Source: Ashinkailepas kermadecensis | Taxonomy: Eukaryota; Arthropoda; Thecostraca; Neolepadidae | Reading direction: 5' to 3' | NCBI GenBank assembly: GCA_034440615.1 | Contig: JAOTOM010004794.1 | Location: 1 to 64,000, forward strand | Length of the DNA: 64,000 bases | Shown here: piece by piece, positions 1 through 10,800 of the stretch | Position numbering within the stretch: the first letter of the stretch is position 1 | Layout of the letters: each line of letters starts with the position of its first letter | Notes under the pieces: generated by a model | What the model was told of the DNA's origin: nothing | Seen by the model: only the letters and a program-made list of their open reading frames with translations | Database searches by the model: none | Made by a program: the position numbers and the translations under genes

Positions 1-350
1 TCGCAGCATTCTGAGTGCCCTGTTCTAGCTGAGCTACATTGTTTCTCTGCTTTAAGGTCATTTGAAACCAACACACCTAAGTCCTTTCCTCTTCAATAAC
101 ATCCAGTTCCCCTCCCTCCCATTGTATATCTGATAGTCTCACCTTCAGACCCCAGATGCATAACCTTACACTTGTCATAGTTAAAAGACATCTGCCATTG
201 ATCAGCCCACTTTTAGGTCCTCCAAGTCTAGTTGAATATTACTAGATTGATCACAACTGTTGCCACTCCTACCAGTTTGATGTCATCAGCAAATTTGAAC
301 ACTATTCCTCAGCCCTACCTCAATGTTATTTACAACTTTAAACAATTCCC
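1..350 (-). mobile_element. CR1-like non-LTR retrotransposon fragment (reverse transcriptase)
   Basis: Read on the - strand, this stretch gives broken pieces of the non-LTR reverse transcriptase region around the catalytic aspartates and just after them: VNNIEVGLRNSVQI, then DDIKLVG, then a KWADQWQMSFNYDKCKVMHLG stretch, with stops and frameshifts between. The same protein region occurs at 1530-1960. It is a dead fragment cut by the window edge. The clade (CR1-like) is inferred from the short motifs; RTE or another LINE clade is possible. Confidence 0.6.
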
Positions 351-486
351 TAAATATTTTACTGTTCGTATCACCTTTGAGTTATATGTATGTAGGTACC
401 TAGGTACATAATCATGTTTCTTCACTTGTTTTTCATTTTAGATGCCCAGTAGGCACTGGTTGTCCACCTGGTTTCAAGATAAAGTC

Positions 487-1020
487 ATAAAGTATTAAGG
501 CTTAATAAGAGCCACAGGGGCCCATCTGGGTTAAGCCTATCCAGAAGAGGTACTAGAAATGTACATACTCTCACCCCATTCAATCCCTTATCCCAAGTTC
601 CTAGGAAGATATATATCCCAGCCTATCTAGCACCACTCACTTGCTACTGCATAACACCCTCAACAATCACAAGCTCCTCCCATCATACTCCATCGTGCCA
701 CCATAGACAATCTCATCAGCATCACATCCTGAAGGAAGGAACCGAATCCACTGCTAGGCACACCCCACAAATTCATAAAGTGTTCAGACTTAATAAGTGA
801 CTCGCTTGCTATTGCATAATACACTCAACAATTACAAACTCCTCCCATCATACCCATTGTGCTACCATAGAAAATCTCATCAGTATCACATCCCGAAGGA
901 AGGTGCTGAATCCACTGCTAGGTCACCCTATATAAAGTTATAAAGCATTTAGACTTAATAAGAGACTCACTTGCTATTGCATAACACACTCAACAATTTC
1001 AAACTCATCCCAACTCCCAA
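487..1020. repeat. Tandem repeat, unit about 165 bp, roughly 2.5 copies
   Basis: Landmarks such as ACTTAATAAG, TTGCTATTGCATAA and CACATCC(T/C)GAAGGAAGG recur at 774 and 939 (spacing 165). A third, more diverged start near 487 is followed by about 120 bp of extra sequence. No coding potential is seen. It sits between two LINE fragments. Confidence 0.7.
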
Positions 1021-1034
1021 CTCCTCCCTGTTGA

Positions 1035-1960
1035 TCAACCCTTCCTGGAATACAGAAAAACAAGCCCCCTATTCTTATAATGATTGTCTATGCTGTTTTT
1101 AAACATGTTCAGTGTGTTGCTACTGACATTGGTTCCTGGCAGCTGGTTCCAATGTTCTACTACCCTGTTGGTGAAGAAAGACTGTCTTAACCTTGTCCTG
1201 CTGTGATTAACTTTAATTTTGAATTGATGACCTCTAATTGCATCATTTCTGTTAAATTCAAACATTTCCCTGAGATATTCCTGTTCCTGACCATGAACAA
1301 ATTTAAAAACCTTGATGAGATCTCTCAGCCTTCTATATCTAAGTGAAAACATATTCACTTTATTCAATCTTTTCTCATATGCCAGGTTGCCTATACCATT
1401 AACCATTTGTGTTGCCCTCTTTGTACTCTCTCTAAAAGCCAACAATCTTTCTCATAACTAGGGAACCAAGCTTGGACACAGTATTCCAAATGTGGCCTGA
1501 CATATGCACAGTAAAGCTTCCTGATGACCTCACTTTTGTATGACACATTCCTCTGTATTGCCCCAAGCATTCTTAGTGCCTTCTTCCTGGCTTCTTTGGT
1601 CTGTTCTGATGCCCCAAAATTGTGTGTTCAAAATAACACCTAAGTCCTTCTCCTGCTGAGTCACAGATAGTACTTGGCCACCCATCAAGTATGGAGCCTT
1701 TATATGCTGCCTACCTACATGCATGACTGCACTTATCAAAATTAAACTTCATTTTCCATTTTTCGGACCACTTCACTAGCTCATCTAAGTCTTTCTGCAG
1801 CAAAACCTGCTCATTGTGCCCTGTTATTGCCCTAAAGATCTTCAAATCATCTGCAAATTTCAAAACCTTACTGCTTAGGCCACATTCAATGCTATTCACA
1901 TATATAATGAACAATAGTGGCCCCAGTACCGGCCCTGGGGGACTCCACTAAGAACATTTT
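1035..1960 (-). mobile_element. CR1-like LINE fragment: reverse transcriptase palm and C-terminal tail
   Basis: The - strand carries SGVPQGPVLGPLLFIIYVNS followed by KVLKFADDLKIF (the F/YxDD polymerase motif as FADD) at about 1955-1830, then DLDELVKWSEKWKMKFNFDKC. After frame breaks near 1740 and 1530-1445 it continues as the usual LINE C-terminus, with NLAYEKRLNKVNMFSLRYRRLRD and VEHWNQLPG (1445-1035). The order matches the end of ORF2 in CR1/Jockey-type elements. Frameshifts show it is a fossil, and the 5' part of ORF2 is absent. Confident as a LINE fragment, less so on clade. Confidence 0.82.
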
Positions 1961-2004
1961 GCCATGATGTTTCACAGCAGGTAGGGAGGAACCTTTGTGG
2001 ATGG

Positions 2005-3185
2005 GTGAAATTTTGGTAAATATATATCGATGAAGGTAAAATTGAATTTGTGGATTTTTTTAATATTCAGGGTATTTTAACATAAAAATGACTATGTAAC
2101 TACTCATTTTCTATGCAAATTATTACTTTTCAGTTGGCAAACAAATATGTGATCATAATCTTCACTCTGCAAATATAGCACATTGCATATAATTATCAGT
2201 ACCTGGTGTGTCACAGATGTGATACAGAAGAAATTCAACACTTAATGCACTCAATTTAGTACTGTTTGACGTCGAAAACCTTATGTTTCTCCCTTAATTT
2301 TACATTTATTTCCGAGAATGAATACTTCGCAAACCCGACGCATCCGCAGCCAAGGTCGGAAATTCCTTGCGATGCTGTATTATTTTATTTTTCATATATT
2401 TGATGACTTGACCGAAAAATTTGTTTTGGATGATTGATTTTCTGGCTAGGTTAGGTTAGGTTAGGTTAGGTTAGATTAGATTAGATTAGATTAGATTATA
2501 TTATGATATAATATATTTTGTATTATGCTACATTATCTGCCATTCTTACACTGCATATTGTTGCTGCATATGGTGGAGAACACTGCTGTGTTCTGCTTAT
2601 GGTCAAGAGTTCAAAAATTACATATGGATAGATAAATAATAGGAAAAAATAACCTAACCCTAACCTAGACTAAGATAACATAGCATAATATATAAAATAT
2701 ATTATATCATAATATAATCTAACCTAACCTAACCTAACTGGAAAACCAGAATCGTCCGAAACAAATGTTTCGGCCATGACGTTATCAAATATATGAAAAA
2801 TAAAATAATGCAGCATCACAAGGAACTTCCGGCCTTGGCTGCGGATGCATCAGGTTGTCAGTATTCATTCTTGGAAGTAATGTGGAATTAAGGCAGAAAC
2901 AAGGTTTTTGATGTCAAAGAGCATTAAATTGAGTGCATGAAATGTTGAATTTCTTCTTTATCACATCTGTGACACACCAGGTACAGATAATTATAAGTGA
3001 TGTGCTATATTTGCAGAGTGAAGATTTATGATTGTGTATTTGTTTGCCAACTGAAAAGTAATAATTTGCAGCAAAAATGAGTGGTCGCATCATCATGTTT
3101 ATGTTAAAATACCCTGTATTAAAAAAAAATCCCCAAAACTCAAATTTTACCCAGATCGACATATATACCGAAATTTTACCATGAA
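2005..3185. mobile_element. Foldback element with about 550-bp inverted arms
   Basis: The left arm (about 2005-2560) is the inverted copy of the right arm (about 2640-3185). Matching pieces include GGTAAAATT near both ends, TACCTGGTGTGTCACAGATGTG (2202) against its complement (2964), GCATCCGCAGCCAAGG (2341) against its complement (2834), and TTAGG repeats near the centre (2450-2476, mirrored at 2720-2740). The arms are about 85% similar by eye with many indels. No ORF of note. It resembles a foldback or long-TIR MITE; the target duplication was not resolved. Confidence 0.8.
2447..2495. repeat. (TTAGG)n decaying to (TTAGA)n
   Basis: About five GGTTA units followed by five AGATT units. TTAGG is the arthropod telomere repeat, but this short run sits at the centre of a foldback element and has an inverted partner at 2718-2742, so it is part of the element and not a telomere. 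Confidence 0.75.
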
Positions 3186-3308
3186 CAGGTATTGCTTGAG
3201 TTTCAGTACTATGTCAATCATATGGAATTGTATATATTCATTGCCCTTCACATCTCGCTCAATGCAAAATTGAAGGGTAAGTTTGCAGTTTAAGATAACA
3301 TCTGATAA

Positions 3309-3470
3309 GGGGACAAGTGGTCTAGGGGTAAGATGCTCGTCTCACAATTGAAAGGTTGTGTGTTCGAGTCTCACCTGTCGCTACTCTTCGCCCTCGACCA
3401 ATCAGCGTGAGAGATTGGTGACGCTACATGACTCAATGGTTGACATGTTGCAAAACCAATAACCAATAAT
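3309..3470 (+). mobile_element. tRNA-derived SINE (family SINE-1), copy 1
   Basis: A 162-bp retroposon. The tRNA-like head has an A box TGGTCTAGGGGT and a B box GTTCGAGTC; the A-box region most resembles tRNA-Pro. A conserved body and a tail of AACCAAT repeats follow. It is flanked by the 9-bp direct repeat ATCTGATAA (3300-3308 and 3471-3479), a target-site duplication. Five more copies occur at 6985, 19462, 28428, 46930 and 62691. Confidence 0.9.
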
Positions 3471-3479
3471 ATCTGATAA

Positions 3480-4145
3480 TAATATTTCTTGGATAATTTC
3501 TGATTTCTTGGAATTTCTTTGTTTAATGCAATGTTTATGAATGTGCTGAACATGATGTGACCACTCATTTTGCTAAGTGACCTTGTAGTTGGTGCACCCT
3601 TAAGCCTGACCACTCATTTCCTCTGCAAATGCATACTTTTCAATTGAGAGGCAAAATAACACCCAAAAAGGTGCTTGGAGTTTGGTAATATAGCATTAGA
3701 ATGCTCAAAAATCAACAAAAAAGATGCAATATAGCCATCATAATCAAGTTAAAATACATGGTATTTGAAGAAAAATAATCCAAAGAATCAAAAGCTACCT
3801 CGATCTGCAATAATACACCTTACCTAACCCAGCCTAACCTTCCATGCAAGAAAGGAAATATTTTTTTTATTCAAAATTTCTAAACAATTTTTTTTTCTTA
3901 CAAAAATTCAACATGAAAACAAAAACCTAAAAAACATTTTGAAGAAAAGTGTCTCTTTAAATGGCAAAAAAAATCTAACAAAAGCTTAACCTAACCTAAC
4001 ATAATCAAACCTAACCCCTTTGTATGCTTCATGGAGATAAATCGTGTGTAAAACTTACTTGTGGTAACCTTAAACTGCAATAATTTGAATTGAAATGCAT
4101 AGTAAAGTTTGGTTAAGTGTTAACAAAATTAAGAGTATTTAGGAA
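3480..4145. repeat. Diverged AACCT-rich repeat monomers, no genes
   Basis: AT-rich sequence with CCTAACCTAACC patches (3825-3840, 3986-4016). Segments here are inverted and diverged versions of the monomers at 49.6-52.8 kb: the ATGCAATGTTTATGAATGTG stretch near 3527, and GTGGTAACCTTAA near 4063. No coding region recognised. Confidence 0.5.
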
Positions 4146-4224
4146 TATATATATATATATGCGTGCATGCATGCATGCATGCATGTATACATACATACAT
4201 ACATGCATACATACATATATATAA
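4146..4224. repeat. Compound microsatellite (AT)n(GCAT)n(ACAT)n
   Basis: Alternating AT, then GCATGCAT, then TACA units with no other content. From 4225 to 5429 nothing beyond ordinary AT-rich sequence was recognised. Confidence 0.9.
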
Positions 4225-5429
4225 CTACCTAGTCCCTGACCACAAATTGGAGAGAAAAAATGTCTGGTCTGGACTTGTTCAACCTTTCCTAGCAACTTCA
4301 GTATTACTTTCCTGAAAGTGCATATTTTCTCACTGGAGGGGTGCCACCTTTCCATGGAGGGGACACATGCTCCCATTGTCCCCATACCTGTCCCTGCAGT
4401 AATGGCTAATACACGTAGATAGGGAGGAATCTGAACATTAAATGAATTGTTATGTGCTTAGGTGCTGCTGGTGCTTCAGCACTTACTGGACTTATTTCAA
4501 CGTGACCAAGCTGACAAATCAGCATTGTTATCAAATAGGTACTAGGTGCTGGTGAGCCAATTCCACAAAATGGTCATGGCAACTATTTTGAAAAATTGCT
4601 TGCAACATTTCATATTAAAGGGTGTTGGGTAACCTAATGCAACATCACCAAGGCTGATGAGCTTGAAGAGTGTATGTCTATGTTTTGGTAAGATGAAAAG
4701 GGTGCTAAGTGAAAAGGCAGCATGAATTGCCAAATAACTTTTATGATATCATAGTCATGACTGATGCATCCTACTCTTAACATAATATATTGCACTCCTT
4801 CACTGCTGGCCATGTGCATACGACTCAGATCGTTTTTGAAAGCATAAGCATGGCAAAAGTAGAAAATTGGGCCCATGTTGTTAAGGCCAACTAATGCCAA
4901 AGCTTTGTTGAGTGGCACTAGAGGCATGTCACAACTGTAACCACACATCCAGTTCTTCCTCCTGGAGGGCACCATATGACCTGTGCAGCCAATTTGCCCC
5001 TCTGTAATAGCTAACTAACTCTTCCTCCTGGGGACTTCAGCCATCAGGTTGTCCACCTTGAGTAAGAAGTGGCAACAAGCTTGGGACTTGAAACCCATGA
5101 AACTCATCAGTAGAGCTATGACTTGGGTTTTGGCAGTCTTCCTTATGTACATGGCAACAAGATGAAATTACTCTAGGATTGGTCACACCCTGGTGAGATG
5201 TAGCTACCTTTTAATACGAACTGACTGTCCTTGCTCACACAGTGTAGCCCTACAAACATGGCACGATTTCGTGTTGGCTTCCCTGTATGGAAAGCTATAT
5301 GCCCCAGCCTAGCTTAGTCCTCACAGTGTTGACATGTCTGTGCTCCAAATGATGGAAAACAAATCCAAGATCCTCACATATGGGGACATCTTGATGCTCT
5401 TTTAATAAGTACATTTTGTTATGATCATA

Positions 5430-6389
5430 CGAGGTCTGTCTAAAAACTATCCGACCTTGAATTTTCCCGGGTACAGTAGTGATGAAGGCATAGTGGAAGC
5501 AGTGCACAGTGGAAGGAGACAGCTTAATGCGCATGCGTGAATTTTTTATCTGCCTGCGAGTGTGTCAGTCGCTGCCTACTGGCCGCTGAGTGAGGTGCTT
5601 TGATACATGTTCGTCGGATTTTCTATTTCTCTCAAGATGACTGAACGAGTTGAGCAAAGATACTGCATTCAATTTTGTCAAAATCTTGGTGATTCTCAAA
5701 GCGAAACAATTCGTAAGATTCAGCAGGTGTTTGTAGACAATGCTATGGGGTAACACAAATTAAGGAATGGTTCAACCGATTCAAAAATGGCCGCACATCG
5801 GTGGAGAGTGACGAGCGTTCTGGGATGCCACAAACCGCTCGGAATGCAGCTGTTGTTGCGAGGGTGGAAAATCTGGTAATGGGAGATCGGCGTTTGACCG
5901 TACGAGAGGTTGCCGAAGAGGTTGGGATCAGTAAAGATTCTGCACATGCAATTTTGCGTGATGATTTGAACATGCGCAGAGTGGCTGCGAAATTTGTGCC
6001 CAAGCTGCTGTCGGCGGAACAGAAAGAACACCGTCTTCAGGTTGCACAGGACATGCTGGACACTGCCAACACTGATCCTGAGTTTCTGAACACCGTGATA
6101 ACTCTCCAGACATGGCTCCTTGCGACTTCTGGTTGTTTCCGAAATTGAAGACGCCATTGAAAGGATCCCGTTTTGACAGTAGAGAAGAGATAATGCAAAA
6201 CGCGACGGCGGAGATGAACACCATTCCAATAGAAGCCTTCCAGAAGTGTTTTCGGCAGTGGAAGGATCGGTGAGCTAAGTGTGTGCAGGCGCAAGGGGCC
6301 TACTTTGAAGGGGATTAGGGTCCCAATCCCGTCAGGTACGTAATATATTTTTTCCGGCCAAAGGTCGAATACATTTTAGACAGACCTCT
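5430..6389 (+). mobile_element. Mariner-family transposon, internally deleted
   Basis: The ends are inverted repeats: CGAGGTCTGTCTAAAA at the left and, on the other strand, AGAGGTCTGTCTAAAA at the right, both leading to a (T)CGACCTT-type inner motif. The element is bounded by the TA dinucleotide (5428-5429 and 6390-6391) that mariner elements duplicate. It is about 960 bp, shorter than a typical full mariner (about 1.3 kb), because the catalytic core of the transposase is missing. Confidence 0.9.
5637..6273 (+). pseudogene. Mariner transposase pseudogene (SETMAR/Mos1-like), core deleted
   Basis: The product would be a DDD-type transposase that cuts and pastes the surrounding element. From ATG 5637 the N-terminal paired helix-turn-helix domain begins MTERVEQRYCIQFCQNLGDS. 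A one-base deletion near 5750 shifts the frame, which continues as IKEWFNRFKNGRTSVESDE through VREVAEEVGISKDSAHAIL to FLNTVIT at about 6100. The sequence then jumps directly to PDMAPCDFWLFPKLK in another frame, ending KCFRQWKDR-stop at 6273. The first two catalytic aspartates lie in the missing part; only the third (in PDMAPCDFW) remains. It cannot be active, but the element could have been mobilised in trans. Confidence 0.9.
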
Positions 6390-6509
6390 TATACTTGGAT
6401 ATGAGATGTGAAGCATTGGTATTTCATCTATTATGTGATGGAAGTTTTGGCACAAAAAGCTGAAGTGGTTGGTGTATTGTCCCCACTTCACACCACCACT
6501 GCCACTGCC

Positions 6510-6679
6510 ACCACTATCACCATCACCATCACCATCACCATCACCATCACCATCACCATCACCATCACCATCACCATCACCATCACCATCACCATCACCA
6601 TCACCATCACCATCACCATCACCATCACCATCACCATCACCACCACCACCACCACCACCACCACCATCACCACCATCAC
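6510..6679. repeat. (CATCAC)n microsatellite running into (CAC)n
   Basis: More than twenty CATCAC hexamers followed by about nine CAC triplets. It creates long open frames on both strands (Ser-Pro, Thr-Ile and Met-Val dipeptides) that are not genes. Confidence 0.95.
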
Positions 6680-6984
6680 AATGAAGCCATTAGACAAAAA
6701 TCCAGGTTCTGGGCAAATTGGAACTCAACACCAGCCATACAGTTTTCATGGAAATAGGTGGAACATAGCAAACGCCCAATGCTGAATTAACGTCCATTCC
6801 CACACAATTTTTACATCCTGATTATGCATGCATATTTAGGTAGTCTGCATTTCATGTTTAGAACAGTGTTCTGTTTGTAACATTAGAACAATCATACACA
6901 TGATCACTATTTTTGGAAACCCACACATCTCATGAGCACCTACCCACACAAGCACCCACATCTCATGGTGCATTTCCAGGTAAA

Positions 6985-7150
6985 GGGGACGAGTGGTCTA
7001 GGGGTAAGATGCTCGTCTCACAATCGAAAGGTTGTGGGTTCGAGTCTCACCTGTCGCTACTCTTCGCCCGCGACCAATCGGCGTGAGAGATTGGTGACGC
7101 TACATGACTCAACGCTCGATGTGTCGTAAAACCAATAACCAATAACCAAC
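6985..7150 (+). mobile_element. tRNA-derived SINE-1, copy 2
   Basis: A full-length copy with A box TGGTCTAGGGGT, B box GTTCGAGTC and tail CCAATAACCAATAACCA. An imperfect direct repeat beginning ATTTCCAG flanks it (6972 and 7151). It lies about 260 bp upstream of the TWNK start codon. Confidence 0.9.
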
Positions 7151-7400
7151 ATTTCCAGATAATGTGATTGATTGCATTTAATGTGGTCCGTAATACAATT
7201 ACCCATGGACACAATGAAAAATGCTGTTAGAAGTATCTTGTTTTCTGATAGAGCTTTCAGGAACTTCAAACATATATTGTGGATGGCAGAGTTCATGGTG
7301 ACTGTCAACATCCTACTGTACTCTTTAACATAGCACACCTCATGAAAACCAATTGTTTTAACCCTGTTCAACATGATTAATTGATTATGTAATTCCATAT

Positions 7401-7407
7401 TTTCCAG
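7401..7407 (+). promoter_or_regulatory. Possible 3' splice site just upstream of the TWNK start codon
   Basis: TTTCCAG ends 4 bp before the ATG at 7412, preceded by pyrimidine-rich sequence. This suggests an intron in the 5' untranslated region, with the first coding exon starting at 7408. This is inference; no transcript data were available. Confidence 0.35.
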
Positions 7408-7411
7408 CATC

Positions 7412-7835
7412 ATGAGGAATATATTGACCACATGCAGATGTCAACATCACCTGAAAAGTCACTCGAAGCACATTTTGGACGTCCCATGTGGATCAGATGT
7501 TCGACTGTTGGCGTTTGCTCGGTCCCAGAAGAAGTATTCCTACAGCCGACATTCAAACATGCCATTTCTGGAACAAGGGAAATTGGTTCATCAAATAAGT
7601 CGAATGGATAATTCAAAAAGGCTTATACACTTGGTTTCAAGCTTGCAAGCCCAAGTGATACCAACGAGTCTTCCAGTCACCATAAATGAAGCAAAAATTA
7701 GGAGTGTGCTAAAGTCTTACAAAGTGCCATTTGAAGTGGGTTATACGTGCCTCATTCTGGAGTGCATTTTTTGCAAGCACAAGAAGTCTGGCAGAAAGCC
7801 TGATGGTGAGAAAATGTATGTCAATCTCATCACAG
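7412..7835 (+). CDS. TWNK: TWNK coding exon 1
   Basis: Encodes residues 1-141 and the first base of Gly142. It contains the presequence [15 protein letters not shown], rich in basic and hydroxyl residues with no acidic residue before Asp23. The start of the N-terminal domain follows ([21 protein letters not shown], aligning with VTVTEIRQYLRAHGIPF of human Twinkle), with Cys113, Cys118 and Cys121 ([11 protein letters not shown]). The donor is CACAG|GTGAGA. Confidence 0.9.
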
Positions 7836-10800
7836 GTGAGAAATGCAAAACTGTTTATGCTGTCATGTCACTGCATTATTTCATGTTTTATGTTTTTATG
7901 TTTTATGCTCGCAATTTTTTAACGCTTGTCAGGTGTCTGAAGTATTATCCATATAGCCCATTTATGTGTTCCAGTGCGATTATTTGTGATCGCCGGTGAA
8001 AGTATATGATTGTGAAACGGATACGATCGTGCGACGTGGACAATGAACAATTTTGTTCAGCTGGATAATAAGCAGCATTTCACGTGCTTATACACCGACC
8101 TCGTTAAATTACAACCTGTGAAACAGCCTGTGCTGGTGGCGACGCGACGCACGCCTCACGCCAGAGCAGGCTCGTTCACGTGCCAGCAGTGCGGCTGCGC
8201 TGGCTCCTGGGCGCAGCTGGAGGACCACCTGAGTCTGGCGCAGGCTCCGCGGGCCCGGCGCGCGCGCCAGCCGCAGCCGCAGCCGCAGCCGCCCGAGCCG
8301 CTGCCGCCGGCCGCCACCCGTGTCTGGGAGGCGGCGCAATCCGCCGATCAGGTGGACGCCGACTGCCTGCAGCAGGCGCTGGAGAGACTCGATCTGCAGG
8401 TGGGTGCTGGGCCGTGCCAGACCGGACCTCGGGCTGGCCGAGCGCCAATGACCCAACACGGTACCGAGGCCTGCCAATGATTTTGCGTTGTTTTCGGCGA
8501 GAACTCTTAGCGTGTGCATAAGAGGGAATTTAGAATGTCTGAGCATCTCATTTTCATGTAGCGATATCCGTGTCGTAGTTTTTTCCGTGACGAGTCATCA
8601 GCACGAACACGATTTGGGATATTGCAGTGACACATAATGCTCGTATCAGGGAATGTCTGACTTTAATCTCTTCGAGTGGAAAGAAAGCGTTACTACTTCT
8701 GACGTCCACTGGTCGCAAGTTCAGCCGGAATCCAGCGGCAATCATCACTGCGATCCAGCTAACAGCCTGCTACAGTGATAAATTATTCGTGAAATAAGGT
8801 GGAATATACCACTTTCTGAACACTCAATCCACATCCTTTTCCAAGAAGTATCGGCATCCTGCTCCTTGATGAATGCTTATGAAGTCTTCATGTCTCCTTT
8901 CTAACAGTATCTCATTTATAAATAGCATGTGCATGCTCTCGACAAGGAATGGTGATACACGAACATTTTCCAATGCAATTTCAGGTAAAGGGGAAGCCTA
9001 TAATGTGATATCGCATGCAATATGAGTTTATAGCATAGCTATTTTCTCCCTATCCCGAATATAGCTCTTCTTAAATTATGAATCTCAAAACAAATTATAA
9101 AGGTCCAGTCATAAGTACCTACACTATTGACTCAAAGTCTGAAGGGCATCAAACACATTTGAAATGACACTAATTCCATGGCAAATTTCGACATCCTGCT
9201 GTGCTCGTTTCGACATCTCACACCTAACGAAAAACCGTTATTTTAACCCTGGGCTGCCTTAACCTTAAGCCCAAATAACCAACCATCTTCTCGGTGCTCC
9301 TGACACCCCTCTCTTCACATCATCCTGAGGCGGGCTTGCAGCTTGTAAGCCCACCAGCTCCATCACCCCAACTACTATTCATTTCGGCCGCACAATCCGC
9401 CCCTTTCAAATTCCTCTGGTATTCAATAAAACGCCTACATGTATCTGAGCCACGTCTCCAGCCTTCTGCCCCACTTAGCACCATGCCATCCAATCTGCAA
9501 ACTATGCCTACGTATAGAATCGGCCTATCCGTTTCCCAGCTGGCGACTTCGCCGACCATGGGCACCCGGAAACAGCAACCGTCTTCTTTTCTATCGCATG
9601 ATTTGAGTTTGATTTCCCAGTTTCAGTGTGAGTCTCGCATCACCTCTGTTTTACCGTGACATCAGCCGTCTCCTAATTTCAACTCTGCTGTGCCCTCAAT
9701 CCCGCCGTGACTTTAATATCTCTGTGACCACAATCCCAATCTCATTGTGACACCAACTTCACCTCACCGCGATCTTGACATCGTAGCAAGGTTGGGGTTT
9801 TTACCGGGAAAGACTAGTTTTTGTCACGATAACCAGTTTTTTCGCTTAAAAACGATAAAGAACTTGTATAACAGGCAAAAAATAGTACCATGTCTGCACT
9901 TCCTCGGGCGTTTTCACCTTCAATTTTGCCTATTTATATGTGTTATGCACGCTGTATGATACTTGACACTCTCCTAGACATAGACACCATAGACACATAG
10001 ACACCATATACCTAATCCATAAAATCCGGTAAGAACCGTTTTTGACATGTCGGGCATTACCAGTGGCAATAACCGATAAAAACAGGCTTGGTGATAAAAT
10101 CTACGAAACCTGCATCATAATCTCAACCTCACCATAACTGCTATGAATTTCAAATCCACAAGCATCCTTTTCGTAGTGGTCTTGGACCAAGAAAATAATC
10201 GCACGAGCACTCTCGCCCACGTGTCTGGACTGCCATCTCGCCTCTCCGGCAGCCTCTTAACCTCTATCTGCGATCTAGCACCCAACGTAACCTTGGCCAC
10301 TCCGTTCCCCCCCCAGCTCAACTCCATGGGTCGCCGCTGTCTCGACCTCCCCGCGATGTCTGCCCCGCTGCTGACATCAGTATCGCTGCTGACCTCAGTC
10401 TCGCTGCTGACCTCAATTTCGCTGTAACCCGAGTATCGCTGTTGACTCCAGTCTCACTGTGACCCCAGTCTTGCTGTGACCCCAGTCTCGCTGCTGACCT
10501 CAGTCTCGCTGCTGGCCCAGTCTCACTGTGACCCCAGTCTCACTGATCCCAGTATCGTCGCTGACCTCAGTCTCGCTGTGACCCAGTCTCGCCGCTGATC
10601 TCAGGACATCAGTGTGGACACGTTGCGTCGGTTCGAGGCCCGGCTGACGGCCGACGGCGGCCTGCTGGTGCCGCTGTGCCGGCCCGACGGCTCCCTGGCC
10701 GGCCTGCGCCAGCTGACGCCTCGCACCGACCGCACGCTGCCGGCCGGCCTGCACGTGCCGGCCGGCCCGGGCGGCGCGCGCGGCCGGGAGCACGCCGTGC

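Noticed and set aside
2447..2495. Telomere end or chromosome terminus
   Set aside because: Only about five TTAGG units, mirrored by an inverted partner, inside a foldback element.
3309..3395. Functional tRNA genes at the SINE heads
   Set aside because: A and B boxes are present, but the acceptor stem does not close, and each head continues into a SINE body with target duplications.
6408..6785. Open frames with Thr-Ile, Ser-Pro or Met-Val dipeptides
   Set aside because: Microsatellite translation; no start context or homology.
8109..8546. Long antisense frame opposite TWNK exon 2 (and similar ones opposite exons 3 and 5)
   Set aside because: GC-rich exon shadows; splice phases and homology support only the + strand.
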